Shown: positions 44,056-53,905 of the stretch, in pieces | Layout of the letters: every line of letters begins with the position of its first letter | How positions within the stretch are numbered: position 1 is the stretch's first letter | NCBI GenBank assembly: GCA_018434325.1 | Contig: JAHDPO010000013.1 | Location: 62,001-126,000, forward strand | DNA length: 64,000 nt | Source: Clostridia bacterium | Lineage (GTDB): Bacteria; Bacillota; Peptococcia; DRI-13; UBA5745 | Direction: 5' to 3' | Notes under the pieces: model-generated | Database searches by the model: none | Seen by the model: the letters and a program-made list of their open reading frames with translations, nothing else | Told to the model about the DNA's origin: nothing | Made by a program: the position numbers and the translations under genes

Positions 44056-44059
44056 GGCC

Positions 44060-45211
44060 TTAAGCTCCGAAAATCTTGTCGGTTTCCACAAAGGCGTAGC
44101 CTTCCATCAGGCGGCGGGCCGTACGCTCGATGCTGGCCTTCGTCACTTCACCGTCTTTGACGGCGGCCCCTACGGGAATGACGCCGGCGGGATGGCCGAT
44201 GCGCACCGTTTCAATGCTGTCGATATGAGGAATGCACTGATTGACGATGGTGCCGGGGATTTTGGCGGCAGCGCCGGTGCAGGCCGTGCCGGTGCCGGGA
44301 TAAGTCTTATGCAGCACCTGCATAAACATCATGCGGGAGACGAAATCCACATCGCTTTTTTTAATGGTATTGCCGGTGGTGAAGTCCACATAATCGGCGG
44401 CTTCCGTAACGAAAGCGATCATGGGGAAGGCGGGGGAGAGCTTGGTGGCTTCTTCCTCGGTTTTGGCTTTGCCCATGATGACGGTGCATTTGGCCCGAAT
44501 CTCTTCCAGATAAGCCAGCAGCTCTTTGTTGCCGTTGATCTCAGTGGGGTTTTCCGTGCCCTTCATGTTGACGTCCTTGGCCCGCACAAAGAGGCAGGGG
44601 TTGGACAGATCGACCATGGAAACTTCGATGGGGCCTCTGCTGGTTTCCACTATGTCTACCACATTGCCGGTGGGCAGCAGCTTGCCGGTAGAAGAGCCGG
44701 CGGTGGCGGCAAAATTCATCAGGATGGGAGCGGCTGTGCCGGGAACGCCGTCGATTTTGCAGTCGCCTTTGACTACGGCTTTACCGTCTTTGACCTGAAC
44801 TTCCGCTACCAGGATTTTGCCGGTATTGGTGTTATGAATACGGACGGTGGTAACGGGCTCCACAGCCCGGACGATGGATTCGTCGATGGCAAAGGGACCT
44901 ACGGCGGAGGAAATGTTGCCGCAGTTGCCGCTATAGTCGATGACGGTATCGTTGATGCTGACCTGGCCGAAGGTGTAGTCCACATCGGCGTCGGGGCGGC
45001 TGGGGGGACCGATGATGGCCAGCTTGCTGGTCAGGGGATCGGCGCCGGCTAAGCCATCGATTTGACGGACGTCGGGGCTGCCGAAAATGGCCAGGATGAT
45101 TTTGTCACGGACTGCCTTATCGGCAGGCAGATCGTTTTCTTTCAGGAACACGGCTTTACTGGTGCCACCCCGCATGAGAACGCAAGGAACACGAAAAACA
45201 TCAGATTGCAT
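44060..45211 (-). CDS. mii: 3-methylitaconate delta-isomerase
   Basis: A 383-residue PrpF-type (diaminopimelate epimerase fold) isomerase. VPCVLMRGGTSKAVF is at the N-terminus, YSGNCGNISSAVGPFAIDE near 90, and GTACTGAAAKIPGTIVN near 310. It converts (R)-3-methylitaconate to 2,3-dimethylmaleate by moving the double bond. It lies between the mutase and the MutL-like gene. ATG 45211 has GGAGT 8 bases upstream; the TTG at 45220 is less likely. Confidence 0.88.
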   Translation of the reverse strand: MQSDVFRVPCVLMRGGTSKAVFLKENDLPADKAVRDKIILAIFGSPDVRQIDGLAGADPLTSKLAIIGPPSRPDADVDYTFGQVSINDTVIDYSGNCGNISSAVGPFAIDESIVRAVEPVTTVRIHNTNTGKILVAEVQVKDGKAVVKGDCKIDGVPGTAAPILMNFAATAGSSTGKLLPTGNVVDIVETSRGPIEVSMVDLSNPCLFVRAKDVNMKGTENPTEINGNKELLAYLEEIRAKCTVIMGKAKTEEEATKLSPAFPMIAFVTEAADYVDFTTGNTIKKSDVDFVSRMMFMQVLHKTYPGTGTACTGAAAKIPGTIVNQCIPHIDSIETVRIGHPAGVIPVGAAVKDGEVTKASIERTARRLMEGYAFVETDKIFGA

Positions 45212-45228
45212 GTGTATCAACTCCTTAT

Positions 45229-47070
45229 TTATTTTCTTGCCTTCAATAAGGCTTCTGTTTCGGCAATGATTTTGTCCGTAGAGGTACCAGGACCGTAGAA
45301 GGCGTCTACGCCTAAGAAACCGATGCCTTCCTTGGCGATCTTTTCTTCGTACATGGCATGCTCTTCTTCTTTTTCGGCAATACGGCCGCCGGCTATTACC
45401 AGGGTCTTATCCCGGCGTCCCAGCTCTTCCAGGCGCTGACCCACCCGGGGGAAGAGGGTCTGGGCCATGCCCAGCAGGTTATTGATGCCCACGATGTCGG
45501 CATTGGCTTCGGCAGCTACCTCCGCTACGGTTTCCGGCAGATTCATGCCCCGCAGGTAAATGATGTTGAAGCCCGCTTTCTGGTAAGCTTCCCGTACCTG
45601 GTTGATGCCCTGGACGTGAGCGTCGGCGCCTACGGTACCCAGAACGATGGTTTCCGGCCTGCTGGCTTTGGCTTCCGGTTCCACGGTGATATTATCGATG
45701 GAAACAGCCACCCGCTCCGGATCGATGCCCAAGGGAGTGAAGCCTTTAATATAGCGGGTGACGCCGTCATGATCCCGGTGGACCTTGACGTGGCGTTTCA
45801 GATCCCAGCCGCCGGCTCTCTGGCAGTCGAAGACGCCGTTCTTACCGGCTTCTACAGCTTTGTCGATGAGCTCTTCATCGGTCCATTGCAGCCAGAATTC
45901 CGGGGTGATCTGATCGGGAGTCAGATTTTTGACGCCTAAAGCGGCTTCCAGTACAGCCATGGCCTCGCTGATGATCTCTTTTTTCCTGGCGTCGATGACG
46001 GGAGATTCGATGGGCTGAGTATAAATGCCATCAAAAACATTGCGGGTAGCCCAAATGGACTGACCCATGGAATCGCCGGTGGGGATACCCACGGACTCCG
46101 CGGCCTTGGGCCGGTAGAAGTTGGCGCCGCCCAGCTTGGCGTTGACGGCCATGCGGGCGAAATGAGCAGATTCGGCGATCAGGTTGGGAGGCGGATTCTG
46201 GAAGGTTTCCGGCACCACGATCAAGGATTTGCTCCACATGCTTCCTTTGAAAGCCTGCATAACGGCCAGATCTGCATAGATATTGATGCCGGCAATATTC
46301 ATCTGGATGGCGGACAGCTCCGCCGGCAGACCGGCGTGAATAGCCAGACCTTCGGCCATTAAGCACATGGCCAGGGCCATGCCGTCGGTGCCGCCGATGT
46401 TGTTCAAATGTTTGTGAGAGTCCAGCTGAACGAAGATATTGTTGTCGGCGCAAACCTGCAGGGCCTTGTAGCCGTTGACGACTTTTGTCTTATAATCATG
46501 GATGCCCCGGCCGCCGAAATGGACGTGGATTACCGGACCGATATCGGTGCCGTCAAAGCCGGCAATCAGAGCATTGATGATGGAAAGGTGGGGAGTATCG
46601 CCGGTGGCGTTGATCCGCACGGGATGCTTGGAACCGCCGCCCATCTGCACAAAGTCCCGTTCCCCTTGGGGAGTGATGCCGCCCTTGCCTCGGGATTGCT
46701 CGATGAGTTCCCGGCCCTTTAACGGGTCGATGTGGCGGGTAGCTTCGGAGTGAACGAAATGAAATAACGTCTCATCAAATTTTTCGGCGTATTCATACAT
46801 GTTTTTAGATTCTTTGTATGTTTCTTCGCCGGTATTGCGGCCCAGGATGGGATTTTGCACGGGCCAGCCTCTTTTTTCGGCCAGCTGGGCCAGCTCATAA
46901 ATACGATAGCCGCTGCGGACAACCCCTGCTACCTCACGGGGATAAGGGGCCGGCAGGCCTACAACCTCGCCTTTATCGTCCAGATCGGGCATCTCCACAT
47001 TGAAGGTATCGGCATAAGCCCGGACGGCCTCAATGTCTTCTTTAATAATGCGCTTTGTTTTTTCTTGCAT
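45229..47070 (-). CDS. mgm: Coenzyme B12-dependent 2-methyleneglutarate mutase
   Basis: A 613-residue single-chain mutase. A large N-terminal catalytic barrel precedes a C-terminal cobalamin domain starting near residue 480. [18 protein letters not shown] contains the D-x-H-x-x-G signature whose His replaces the dimethylbenzimidazole ligand, and [10 protein letters not shown] is the later glycine loop. It rearranges 2-methyleneglutarate to (R)-3-methylitaconate through radical chemistry. Homology to glutamate mutase is expected; pathway context and single-chain form identify Mgm. ATG 47070 follows AAGGAGACGTATTC. Confidence 0.9.
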   Translation of the reverse strand: MQEKTKRIIKEDIEAVRAYADTFNVEMPDLDDKGEVVGLPAPYPREVAGVVRSGYRIYELAQLAEKRGWPVQNPILGRNTGEETYKESKNMYEYAEKFDETLFHFVHSEATRHIDPLKGRELIEQSRGKGGITPQGERDFVQMGGGSKHPVRINATGDTPHLSIINALIAGFDGTDIGPVIHVHFGGRGIHDYKTKVVNGYKALQVCADNNIFVQLDSHKHLNNIGGTDGMALAMCLMAEGLAIHAGLPAELSAIQMNIAGINIYADLAVMQAFKGSMWSKSLIVVPETFQNPPPNLIAESAHFARMAVNAKLGGANFYRPKAAESVGIPTGDSMGQSIWATRNVFDGIYTQPIESPVIDARKKEIISEAMAVLEAALGVKNLTPDQITPEFWLQWTDEELIDKAVEAGKNGVFDCQRAGGWDLKRHVKVHRDHDGVTRYIKGFTPLGIDPERVAVSIDNITVEPEAKASRPETIVLGTVGADAHVQGINQVREAYQKAGFNIIYLRGMNLPETVAEVAAEANADIVGINNLLGMAQTLFPRVGQRLEELGRRDKTLVIAGGRIAEKEEEHAMYEEKIAKEGIGFLGVDAFYGPGTSTDKIIAETEALLKARK

Positions 47071-47120
47071 GAATACGTCTCCTTTTTAAACAATTATTGA
47101 TTAATAATCATTTTAAATAA

Positions 47121-47615
47121 TTATTGGCTAATCCCTAATTCCGCCCGTACCCGGGGAATCAGACCGCCGTAGTCCAGGGTTTTTAAGACATTCTCCGACA
47201 GCGGCTTGGCCGTAACCTGACCTTCGGCGTAGCGGACAGTGCCCTTGACCATATCGACTTCGATAATATCGCCGTCCTTCAAAACATCGGCGATTTCGGC
47301 CACATATACCGGCAAGCCGATGTTGATGGCGTTGCGGCGGAAGATCCGGGCAAAGCCGGCGGCAACCACCAAGCCCACACCGGCCATTTTTAACGCGATG
47401 GGAGCCTGCTCCCGGGAGGAGCCGCAGCCAAAATTGCGTCCTGCCACGATGATGTCGCCGGGCTGCACCCGGTTGAGAAAATCCAGGCCGGGAGCTCCGG
47501 CCATAGCATATTTGCCTAATTGATCAAAGGGCTCGGCCATAGCGTAGCCAGGCAGAATCTGATCCGTATCCACGTCGTCGCCCAGGACGAAAACCCGTCC
47601 TTTTATCACTTCCAT
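47121..47615 (-). CDS. dmdB: 2,3-dimethylmaleate hydratase, small subunit
   Basis: A 164-residue aconitase-C/LeuD-type subunit. GDDVDTDQILPGYAMAEP is near the start and RNFGCGSSREQAPIAL near residue 60 is the swivel-domain substrate loop. With DmdA it hydrates dimethylmaleate to (2R,3S)-2,3-dimethylmalate. ATG 47615 follows GGAGGG at 8 bases. An isopropylmalate isomerase subunit would look alike; no leu genes are near. Confidence 0.88.
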   Translation of the reverse strand: MEVIKGRVFVLGDDVDTDQILPGYAMAEPFDQLGKYAMAGAPGLDFLNRVQPGDIIVAGRNFGCGSSREQAPIALKMAGVGLVVAAGFARIFRRNAINIGLPVYVAEIADVLKDGDIIEVDMVKGTVRYAEGQVTAKPLSENVLKTLDYGGLIPRVRAELGISQ

Positions 47616-47650
47616 TTGCGTATCCCTCCCAAATGATATCGTTTGCACTC

Positions 47651-48844
47651 CTACAGGCTGTCTGTACCGGGTACCGTGATTTTACCGGCAATGGCGCTGG
47701 CGGCAGCCGTAGCCGGCGATGCCAGATAGATCTGTCCTTTGTTAGCCCCCATGCGGCCGGGGAAATTGCGGTTGGTGGTGGATACCACTACATCACGGTT
47801 GCTGATAATGCCTTCGTGGGCGCCGAAGCAGGGGCCGCAGCCGGGATTGAGCACTGTGGCGTTAGCCTCGCGGATGATCTTGCACCAGCCTTTTTCCTCC
47901 ATGGCATTCAGCACATCCTTGGAGGCCGGCACTACCAGCATATTGACGTTGGGATGAACCTGACGACCCTTGAGAGCTAAAGCCACCTGCTCCATGTCGT
48001 TGATACGGCCGTTGGTGCAGCTGCCGACTACCACTTGAGTAATAGGCAGACCGGCAATGTCTGCCACATCGCAGACATTGGCAGGAGAGAAAGGTTTGGC
48101 AATTTTGGGGTTAAGAGTGGACAAATCGATTTCCCGGATTTCTTCCACTTCGTTTTCTTTTGTTTCCGTGCCAAATAAGGTGATCATGCTGCCCAGTTCC
48201 GTGCCCATGTTGCAGATCGTCATTCGTTCCGCTACGGAAAAGCACTCAATACCGGGGCCGGTGATCAGCAGGCCTTTATCCGTTAAGTAATCGGTACCGA
48301 AGATTTCACCCAAATAGAGGATAAAGTCTTTGCCGAATACGTTTTCTTTCAATTTTCCGGTAAGATAAACCTGTACCACTGCCGGCACCTCTAAATCCAA
48401 ACGGCCGGTGGCCATGGCGGCGGCAGCTTCTGTGGAGCCCACACCAATGCCGATGGCGCCGTAACCGCCGCAGGTACAGGTATGGGAATCGGCGATGACA
48501 ACCAGTTCGCCGGGTGCGGCCCGGTGTTTTTCATACATGATTTGGTGAATGACGCCTTCACCTTTTTTATAAATAGGGATTCCAAATTCCCGGGCAAAGT
48601 CGTCCATGATCCAGACGCTGTCCCGGGCTTTCTCGCTGGATGCAGGATAGATGTGGTCGACAATCAAGAGAACCCGTTTCGGATCGAATACTTTGTCAAC
48701 GCCAATTTCCCGAAATTGTCTGATGGCGATTGGGGCAGTCACATCATGGGCGGCCACATAGCCAACCTTGCAGCTGATGTCCATTCCGGCGCTTACCGTA
48801 TCAAGATCCGCGGCTTTGGCCAAATAGCTTTCGATCAAATTCAT
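47651..48844 (-). CDS. dmdA: 2,3-dimethylmaleate hydratase, large [4Fe-4S] subunit
   Basis: A 397-residue aconitase/LeuC-type subunit. ADSHTCTCGGYGAIGIGVGS (near residue 110), VGSCTNGRINDM (near 275) and NPGCGPCFGAHEG (near 335) supply the cluster cysteines and substrate contacts. Its pairing with dmdB and its place beside mii, mgm and dml assign it to dimethylmaleate hydration. ATG 48844 follows GGGAAGGTG; the longer reading to 48886 has no conserved content. A hairpin separates it from the transporter upstream. Confidence 0.9.
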   Translation of the reverse strand: MNLIESYLAKAADLDTVSAGMDISCKVGYVAAHDVTAPIAIRQFREIGVDKVFDPKRVLLIVDHIYPASSEKARDSVWIMDDFAREFGIPIYKKGEGVIHQIMYEKHRAAPGELVVIADSHTCTCGGYGAIGIGVGSTEAAAAMATGRLDLEVPAVVQVYLTGKLKENVFGKDFILYLGEIFGTDYLTDKGLLITGPGIECFSVAERMTICNMGTELGSMITLFGTETKENEVEEIREIDLSTLNPKIAKPFSPANVCDVADIAGLPITQVVVGSCTNGRINDMEQVALALKGRQVHPNVNMLVVPASKDVLNAMEEKGWCKIIREANATVLNPGCGPCFGAHEGIISNRDVVVSTTNRNFPGRMGANKGQIYLASPATAAASAIAGKITVPGTDSL

Positions 48845-48889
48845 TGTTAACACCTTCCCGCAAATCAAATTTAATATTCTGGTCAAGGG

Positions 48890-48919
48890 AGAAGCCCGGC
48901 TCCGGCAGGAACCGGGCTT
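48890..48919 (-). terminator. Hairpin between the transporter and dmdA
   Basis: GAAGCCCGG/CCGGGCTTC, nine perfect pairs around a 12-base loop, just past the transporter stop. No T tract, so partial termination or mRNA end protection is more likely than a full stop. Confidence 0.5.
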
Positions 48920-48931
48920 CGTTGATACATC

Positions 48932-50017
48932 TTAGCAATCGATCTTGTAATCACCCAGTTTAATCATACCCTGTTTGCGCATGAATTCAGAGGTCAGCCA
49001 AGATACTGTGGCAGGAATGACAATGGCGATGAGCAGGAGACCCAGCCAGTCAAAGGCGGTGGCGCCAACTGCTACCTCACCGGCGGTGACTGCCGCCTCA
49101 GAAGGCGTGAACCAGCCGGTGATGACGCCGATGGGGCCTACCATACCGGAGGTGCCCATACCTGAGGAGATAGGAGGACCGTTCTGTTTCATTTTGAAGA
49201 TTACGGTAGCAACGGGGCCGTTGACAATGGAGGCAACTACTGCCGGCATCCAGAGAATGGGCTTGCTCATCAGATTGGGTACTTGCAGCATGGAAGTGCC
49301 AAGGCCCTGAGCCATCAGGCCGCCAATCTTGTTTTCTCTGTAGGAGGCAACGGCAAAACCTACCATGTGCGCGCAGCAGCCGGCTACGGCGGCGCCGCCG
49401 GCCAGGCCTACCAAGCCGAAGGAAGCGGCTACGGCAGCGGAGCTAATGGGCAAGGTGAGCACAATGCCCATGATAGCGGAAACCAGGATACCCATCAGGA
49501 ACGGCTGCATCTCGGTGGCCCACATAATGGCGTAACCGATGGAAGCGGCAGCTTTGCCGATGGGAGGCGCCAGGATCACGGCTGCGACGACACCCACACA
49601 AATCGTAACAAAAGGTGTGGCAATCAAGTCGATAGGCGTGGTTTTGGAAACCAGTTTACCGGCAAAGACGGCGATCAATGCAATAAAGAATACGGCTAAA
49701 GGACCGCCGGCGCCGCCTAGGGAGTTGGCCGCCTGACCTACGGCTACCAGAGAATAAAGCACAAAGGGCGGAGCTTTTAAAGCGTAGCCGATGGATACGG
49801 CCATGGCCGCACCGGTACCGGCAGTGGCAAAGCCGCCGATTTTGTTAAGAAAAGGAATACCCAGCTGGGTGCCCAGGGTATTGATGATAGTACCGATAAG
49901 TAAAGATGCAAAAAGACCGTGAGCCATAGCGCCAAGGGCGCTGATACCGATTCTGTTCCAGGTAATTTCAATACCTTGCTTTTTCATAAAAGCGGAAAAG
50001 GATTTAGGTTCTGACAT
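48932..50017 (-). CDS. PTS EIIC-like membrane transporter, nicotinate uptake candidate
   Basis: A 361-residue protein with about 9-10 hydrophobic segments, GGFATAGTGAAMAVSIGYAL, GGAAVAGCCAHMVGF and NGPPISSGMGTSGMVGPIG. It resembles the 'PTS_EIIC_2' group of stand-alone membrane proteins, which carry no EIIA or EIIB phosphorylation domain; none is encoded nearby. Inside a cluster with every catabolic enzyme and no other transporter, nicotinate or a related acid is the natural substrate guess. That is inference; the family's transport mechanism is unproven. Ribosome site GAGGGGGATC. Confidence 0.65.
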   Translation of the reverse strand: MSEPKSFSAFMKKQGIEITWNRIGISALGAMAHGLFASLLIGTIINTLGTQLGIPFLNKIGGFATAGTGAAMAVSIGYALKAPPFVLYSLVAVGQAANSLGGAGGPLAVFFIALIAVFAGKLVSKTTPIDLIATPFVTICVGVVAAVILAPPIGKAAASIGYAIMWATEMQPFLMGILVSAIMGIVLTLPISSAAVAASFGLVGLAGGAAVAGCCAHMVGFAVASYRENKIGGLMAQGLGTSMLQVPNLMSKPILWMPAVVASIVNGPVATVIFKMKQNGPPISSGMGTSGMVGPIGVITGWFTPSEAAVTAGEVAVGATAFDWLGLLLIAIVIPATVSWLTSEFMRKQGMIKLGDYKIDC

Positions 50018-50142
50018 AGATGATCCCCCTCTCAGTGATCAATCAAGATAATCTTATAAAAAGATACCGTGGTCATTGAATAAAGCCTTGCAACACCCCC
50101 CTCTTTGTCAGGGTTTTCCTGATAGCTCTATTACCGGATTTT

Positions 50143-50193
50143 GCCGGCTCAAGGCCCTGGTCTTGAGCATTGAGCATCGAGCCCTGAGCCGGC
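50143..50193 (-). terminator. Hairpin after the nicotinate dehydrogenase genes
   Basis: GCCGGCTCA/TGAGCCGGC, nine perfect pairs, about 25 bases past the molybdopterin-subunit stop. It is followed by AAAATCC on the minus strand, so no T tract. It may divide the Ndh mRNA from the transporter-dmd-mgm segment. Confidence 0.45.
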
Positions 50194-50216
50194 TTGCGCC
50201 ATTACCTTATACTCAC

Positions 50217-52460
50217 CTAGCCGCGGATTTTTTTCATAACTTCCGTGGGCATCAGAGGCAGTTCGAAGAATCTCTGGCCCAAAGCGTTTTCCACAGCATT
50301 GGTAATGGCGGGGATACCCGGTATCAAAGCAGGCTCACCGACGCCTTTGGCGCCGAAGGGACCGGCCTCTCCAGGACACTCAACGATAATCGGATAAATT
50401 TCCGGTACGTCCATAGCGGTAGGAATCAGATATTTTGAGAAAATCGGGTTTTTGATTTTACCCTTTTCGTGTTCGATTTTTTCAAAAACGGCAAAGCCTT
50501 GAGCCATAACCATGCCGCCTTCAATTTGGCCTTCCACCATTTCCCGGTCCACGGCCTGGCCCACATCATGGGCGGAAATCAGCTTCTGCACATCCACTTC
50601 ACCGGTGGAGGTATCCACTTCCACTTGGGCGATGGTGGTGCCATAGGCATAGATTTCGTAAGGGATACCGGCCATGGTTTTGGCATCCAGGTACGTGGTT
50701 TTGGGATTGTAAGCGCCGGCGCCTACCGCCAGCTTGCCCCATTTCTTCATCTCGGCCATCAGCTCGGGATAGGTCAGCTTAATAGCGGGATCCTTGGAGC
50801 TGTAGACCATACGGTTGCGGAAGATCAGATCTTCCTTGGGCACATTGAGGAAATTGGCGGCAGTCTGAGCTAAGGTCTCCTTAGCCTGCTTGCAGGCGAT
50901 CCTGGTGGCGTTGCCGGAGATAAAGGTCTGGCGGCTGGCTGAAGAAGCTCCGCCTTCCGGCGTTACCATGGTGTCGGCAGAAGTGACGTGGATATCGTCA
51001 TAAGACAGGCCCAGCTCTTCGGCAGCAATAGCCGCCATAACCGTTGAGGAACCCTGGCCGATATCGGCGCAGCCTACCATCAGATTGACGGAAGCATCGG
51101 GCAATACCTCAACGAAAGCTGCGGCGGGATTAGGCAGGCCGGTGTTGCCGACGCCGTACCACATGCAGCCGACGCCGACGCCCTGGTTTTCTTTACAGGT
51201 ATCCAGCACCTCGGCCGCCTTTTTCTTGGCTTCCTGCAAGGTTTCGATAAAGCCCACGGCCTCGTCCAGCACCTGGCCGGTGGCCAGCACCGTGCCGGGC
51301 CGTTGAGCATTGAGAATGCGCAGATCGATGGGATCCATATTGAGAGCTTTGGCTAAGGCATTCATCTGGCCTTCATGGCAGACGGAAACCTGAGGTACGC
51401 CAAAGCCGCGGAAAGCGCCGCACATAGGGTTATTCGTATAAACGAAATCGGCATCTACCCGGACGTTAGGCACTTCGTAGGGGCCCATGCAGTGAACCAC
51501 GGCCCTGACGATGACGGCGGGACCGTAGGAGGCATAAGCGCCGGTATCGCCGGTCATGAAGACCTCCACCGCCTGAATCTTGCCGTCTTTGGTGGCGCCG
51601 GTTTTGGCTTTCATCGTCATGGGATGGCGCTTGGCGGAAACATCGGTGGATTCTTTGCGGCTGCGAACCATCTTTACGGGACGGCCGGTGGCATTGGCTA
51701 AAAGAGCCAGGTGGCACTGGACCGAGATGTCCAGCTTGCCGCCGAAGCCGCCGCCGGTGGTTACCTGCACTACCCGGACTTTGTTGTTGGGCAGGCCCAT
51801 GGTTCTGGCTACCTCGCCCCGGTCAAAATGGGCGTTTTGAGTAGAAGCATAAACGGTGATAACGCCGTCTTCGATGCGGGCTACGCCGGCGTCCGGCTCA
51901 ATAAACATATGGGACAGCATGTTGGTAGTATAGGTGCCCTCAACGATAACGTCGCATTGGGCAAAAGCGGCGTCCACGTCGCCGGATTCCAGATGCTTGC
52001 GCATATGAAGATTGGTTTCGCCGTGAACCTTAGCGCTGTCTTCCCGCATGGCGTCTTCATAAGAGAGGATAGGTTCCAGGAGGTCGTATTCCACCTCCAT
52101 CAGCTCCAGAGCTTCTTCCACCAGCTCCTGTGTTTCGGCGGCGACGATGGCGATGGCGTCGCCTACCCGACGGATTTTGTCGTCCACCAGTACCGGCTCA
52201 TCTTTCAGGATGATGCCGATGCGGTTGCCGCCGGGAATATCTTTGGAGGTTAGCACGCAAGCCACACCAGGCAGGGCCAGAGCTTTGGAAGCATCGAAGC
52301 GTTTGATGGTGGCATGGGGCACTGTGCTGCGGAAAACACCGCCGTACAGCATATGGTCGAATTTTAAATCGGCGGCAAACTTAGCCTCGCCGGTAATTTT
52401 ATTGTAGGCGTCCTTTTTTACATTAGCTTTGCCCAGGACAGCCAGATCGCGTAATGCCAT
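50217..52460 (-). CDS. Nicotinate dehydrogenase molybdopterin subunit (NdhL-NdhM in one chain)
   Basis: A 747-residue xanthine-dehydrogenase-type molybdopterin protein. [20 protein letters not shown] is near residue 235, [14 protein letters not shown] near 345, [15 protein letters not shown] near 465 and the C-terminal [14 protein letters not shown] near 705. It hydroxylates nicotinate to 6-hydroxynicotinate with NdhS and NdhF. In E. barkeri this subunit is split into NdhL and NdhM (together of similar total length); here it is one continuous frame. Selenium is expected as a labile Mo ligand, and no in-frame TGA is present. ATG 52460 follows GAAGGAG. Confidence 0.87.
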   Translation of the reverse strand: MALRDLAVLGKANVKKDAYNKITGEAKFAADLKFDHMLYGGVFRSTVPHATIKRFDASKALALPGVACVLTSKDIPGGNRIGIILKDEPVLVDDKIRRVGDAIAIVAAETQELVEEALELMEVEYDLLEPILSYEDAMREDSAKVHGETNLHMRKHLESGDVDAAFAQCDVIVEGTYTTNMLSHMFIEPDAGVARIEDGVITVYASTQNAHFDRGEVARTMGLPNNKVRVVQVTTGGGFGGKLDISVQCHLALLANATGRPVKMVRSRKESTDVSAKRHPMTMKAKTGATKDGKIQAVEVFMTGDTGAYASYGPAVIVRAVVHCMGPYEVPNVRVDADFVYTNNPMCGAFRGFGVPQVSVCHEGQMNALAKALNMDPIDLRILNAQRPGTVLATGQVLDEAVGFIETLQEAKKKAAEVLDTCKENQGVGVGCMWYGVGNTGLPNPAAAFVEVLPDASVNLMVGCADIGQGSSTVMAAIAAEELGLSYDDIHVTSADTMVTPEGGASSASRQTFISGNATRIACKQAKETLAQTAANFLNVPKEDLIFRNRMVYSSKDPAIKLTYPELMAEMKKWGKLAVGAGAYNPKTTYLDAKTMAGIPYEIYAYGTTIAQVEVDTSTGEVDVQKLISAHDVGQAVDREMVEGQIEGGMVMAQGFAVFEKIEHEKGKIKNPIFSKYLIPTAMDVPEIYPIIVECPGEAGPFGAKGVGEPALIPGIPAITNAVENALGQRFFELPLMPTEVMKKIRG

Positions 52461-52480
52461 ATTGATCGCTCCTTCCTTCC

Positions 52481-52945
52481 TTAATTTCCTGCGGCCATGT
52501 CGACGGCCTTAAAGATTTTGGTGTAGCCGGTGCAGCGGCAGAGATTGCCGGATAAGGCCCGGCGGATTTCTTCATGAGTGGGATGAGGATTTTTCATCAG
52601 CAGGGCCTTGGCTGACAAGACCATGCCCGGCGTGCAGTAACCGCATTGGACGGCGCCGGCCTCCACGAAGGAGGTTTGCAGTTTGTCCAGCTCTCCGTCC
52701 TTGGACAGACCTTCCAGGGTCAGGATGCTGTCGCCTTCAATCTGGCCGGCCAGCATCAGGCAAGAGGTAACGGGAGTGCCGTTGACCAGCACGGTGCAAG
52801 CGCCGCATTCGCCTTCGCTGCAGCCTTCTTTAACGCTGGTGCATTCGCAATCTTCCCGCAAAAGATCGACTACCCGTTTGTTGGGATAAGTTTCAACGGT
52901 TACGGGCTTATCATTTAATATAAAACTGATTTTTATTTTATCCAT
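52481..52945 (-). CDS. ndhS: Nicotinate dehydrogenase small [2Fe-2S] subunit
   Basis: A 154-residue ferredoxin-type subunit with two clusters: [15 protein letters not shown] (near 42) for the plant-type centre, and CGYCTPGM plus [10 protein letters not shown] (near 100-140) for the second. It passes electrons from the Mo site to FAD. ATG 52945 begins right at the ndhF stop and has GAAGGTGG upstream. The 16 extra residues of the longer reading overlap ndhF. Confidence 0.9.
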   Translation of the reverse strand: MDKIKISFILNDKPVTVETYPNKRVVDLLREDCECTSVKEGCSEGECGACTVLVNGTPVTSCLMLAGQIEGDSILTLEGLSKDGELDKLQTSFVEAGAVQCGYCTPGMVLSAKALLMKNPHPTHEEIRRALSGNLCRCTGYTKIFKAVDMAAGN

Positions 52946-52946
52946 A

Positions 52947-53828
52947 TTAACGACCACCTTCCTGCAGACCAAAATCCGCCAGAATCTGGCCAAAGGTCTT
53001 GTCGGAAACGCCTTTGACCCCTTCTTTTTTGTAAGGCATGGAAGCTCTGGTGGGAATCATCTCTCTGACGGCGTCCGACAGCAGATCGGCACAAGGTGCA
53101 AACGTGCACTTGCTGACGGGCTTGCCTACCAGATACTCCTCAACCTTGGGCAAACGGGCAGGTTTAGGCGATACGCCGCCTATGACTACCTGAGCCCGGC
53201 TGATATTGCCGGCGTCGTCTTTTTCAATGAGGACAGCCAAACCGACAACGACGATAACCAAAGCTTTTCTTTTGCCCAGCTTCATGGTGGCTGTGGCGAC
53301 TTCTTTGGCAGGGGCGTCGAAATAGATTTCCGTCATCAATTCGTTGTCGGCAATCTGGGTTTTTTTGCAGTTGGCGTAGAAGTCCGTCAGCTTCATTTCC
53401 CGTTTGCCGGTTTTGCTTTGCAGCACTACGGTGGCGTCGAGGGCCATGAAGGTGGTGGGGCTGTCGCCGGCCACGGAGCAATTGACCACATTGCCGCCGA
53501 TGGTGCCCAAATTGCGAATCTGAGGCGAGCCGACATGAGCGGCGCAGGAATGGAGACCTTTAACATTCTCTCTGATATATGAATTGTTTTCCAGGTCGGT
53601 AAAGGTGGTTAAGGCGCCGATTTTCACTTTGCCGTCTTCCACCTTGCAATAACGGAGCTCATCGATTTTGTTGATGTTGATTACACAGTCGGTGTCCCGC
53701 TGCCGCTCCGTCAGCTCGATGACAACGTCTGTGCCGCCGGCGATGACCGTGGCTCTGCTTTTACATTTATCCAGCAGATCCAGGGCCTCCGTCAGCGTCC
53801 TTGGCGAATAAAAATTAAATGCTTTCAT
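52947..53828 (-). CDS. ndhF: Nicotinate dehydrogenase FAD subunit
   Basis: A 293-residue CoxM/XdhB-type flavin subunit. TVIAGGTDVVIELTE (near 30) and TIGGNVVNCSVAGDSPT (near 108) are the two FAD-binding loops. The C-terminal CO-dehydrogenase-flavin domain follows. It delivers electrons from nicotinate hydroxylation to NAD(P). First of the three ndh genes, in the order F-S-(LM). Confidence 0.9.
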   Translation of the reverse strand: MKAFNFYSPRTLTEALDLLDKCKSRATVIAGGTDVVIELTERQRDTDCVININKIDELRYCKVEDGKVKIGALTTFTDLENNSYIRENVKGLHSCAAHVGSPQIRNLGTIGGNVVNCSVAGDSPTTFMALDATVVLQSKTGKREMKLTDFYANCKKTQIADNELMTEIYFDAPAKEVATATMKLGKRKALVIVVVGLAVLIEKDDAGNISRAQVVIGGVSPKPARLPKVEEYLVGKPVSKCTFAPCADLLSDAVREMIPTRASMPYKKEGVKGVSDKTFGQILADFGLQEGGR

Positions 53829-53905
53829 AAAAGAACGAACCCCCCTCGTCTTTTAAAGTGATAGGAATAATGCCGGTGATGTTGATGAAGCCTGATAAAA
53901 ATTGG

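Noticed and set aside
44042-45052. A 336-codon plus-strand frame over mii
   Set aside because: Gly/Asp/His-rich shadow of the PrpF-type gene; no independent start signal.
50217-52460. Selenocysteine in the nicotinate or xanthine dehydrogenase
   Set aside because: Neither frame contains an in-frame TGA; the family uses labile, non-selenocysteine selenium.
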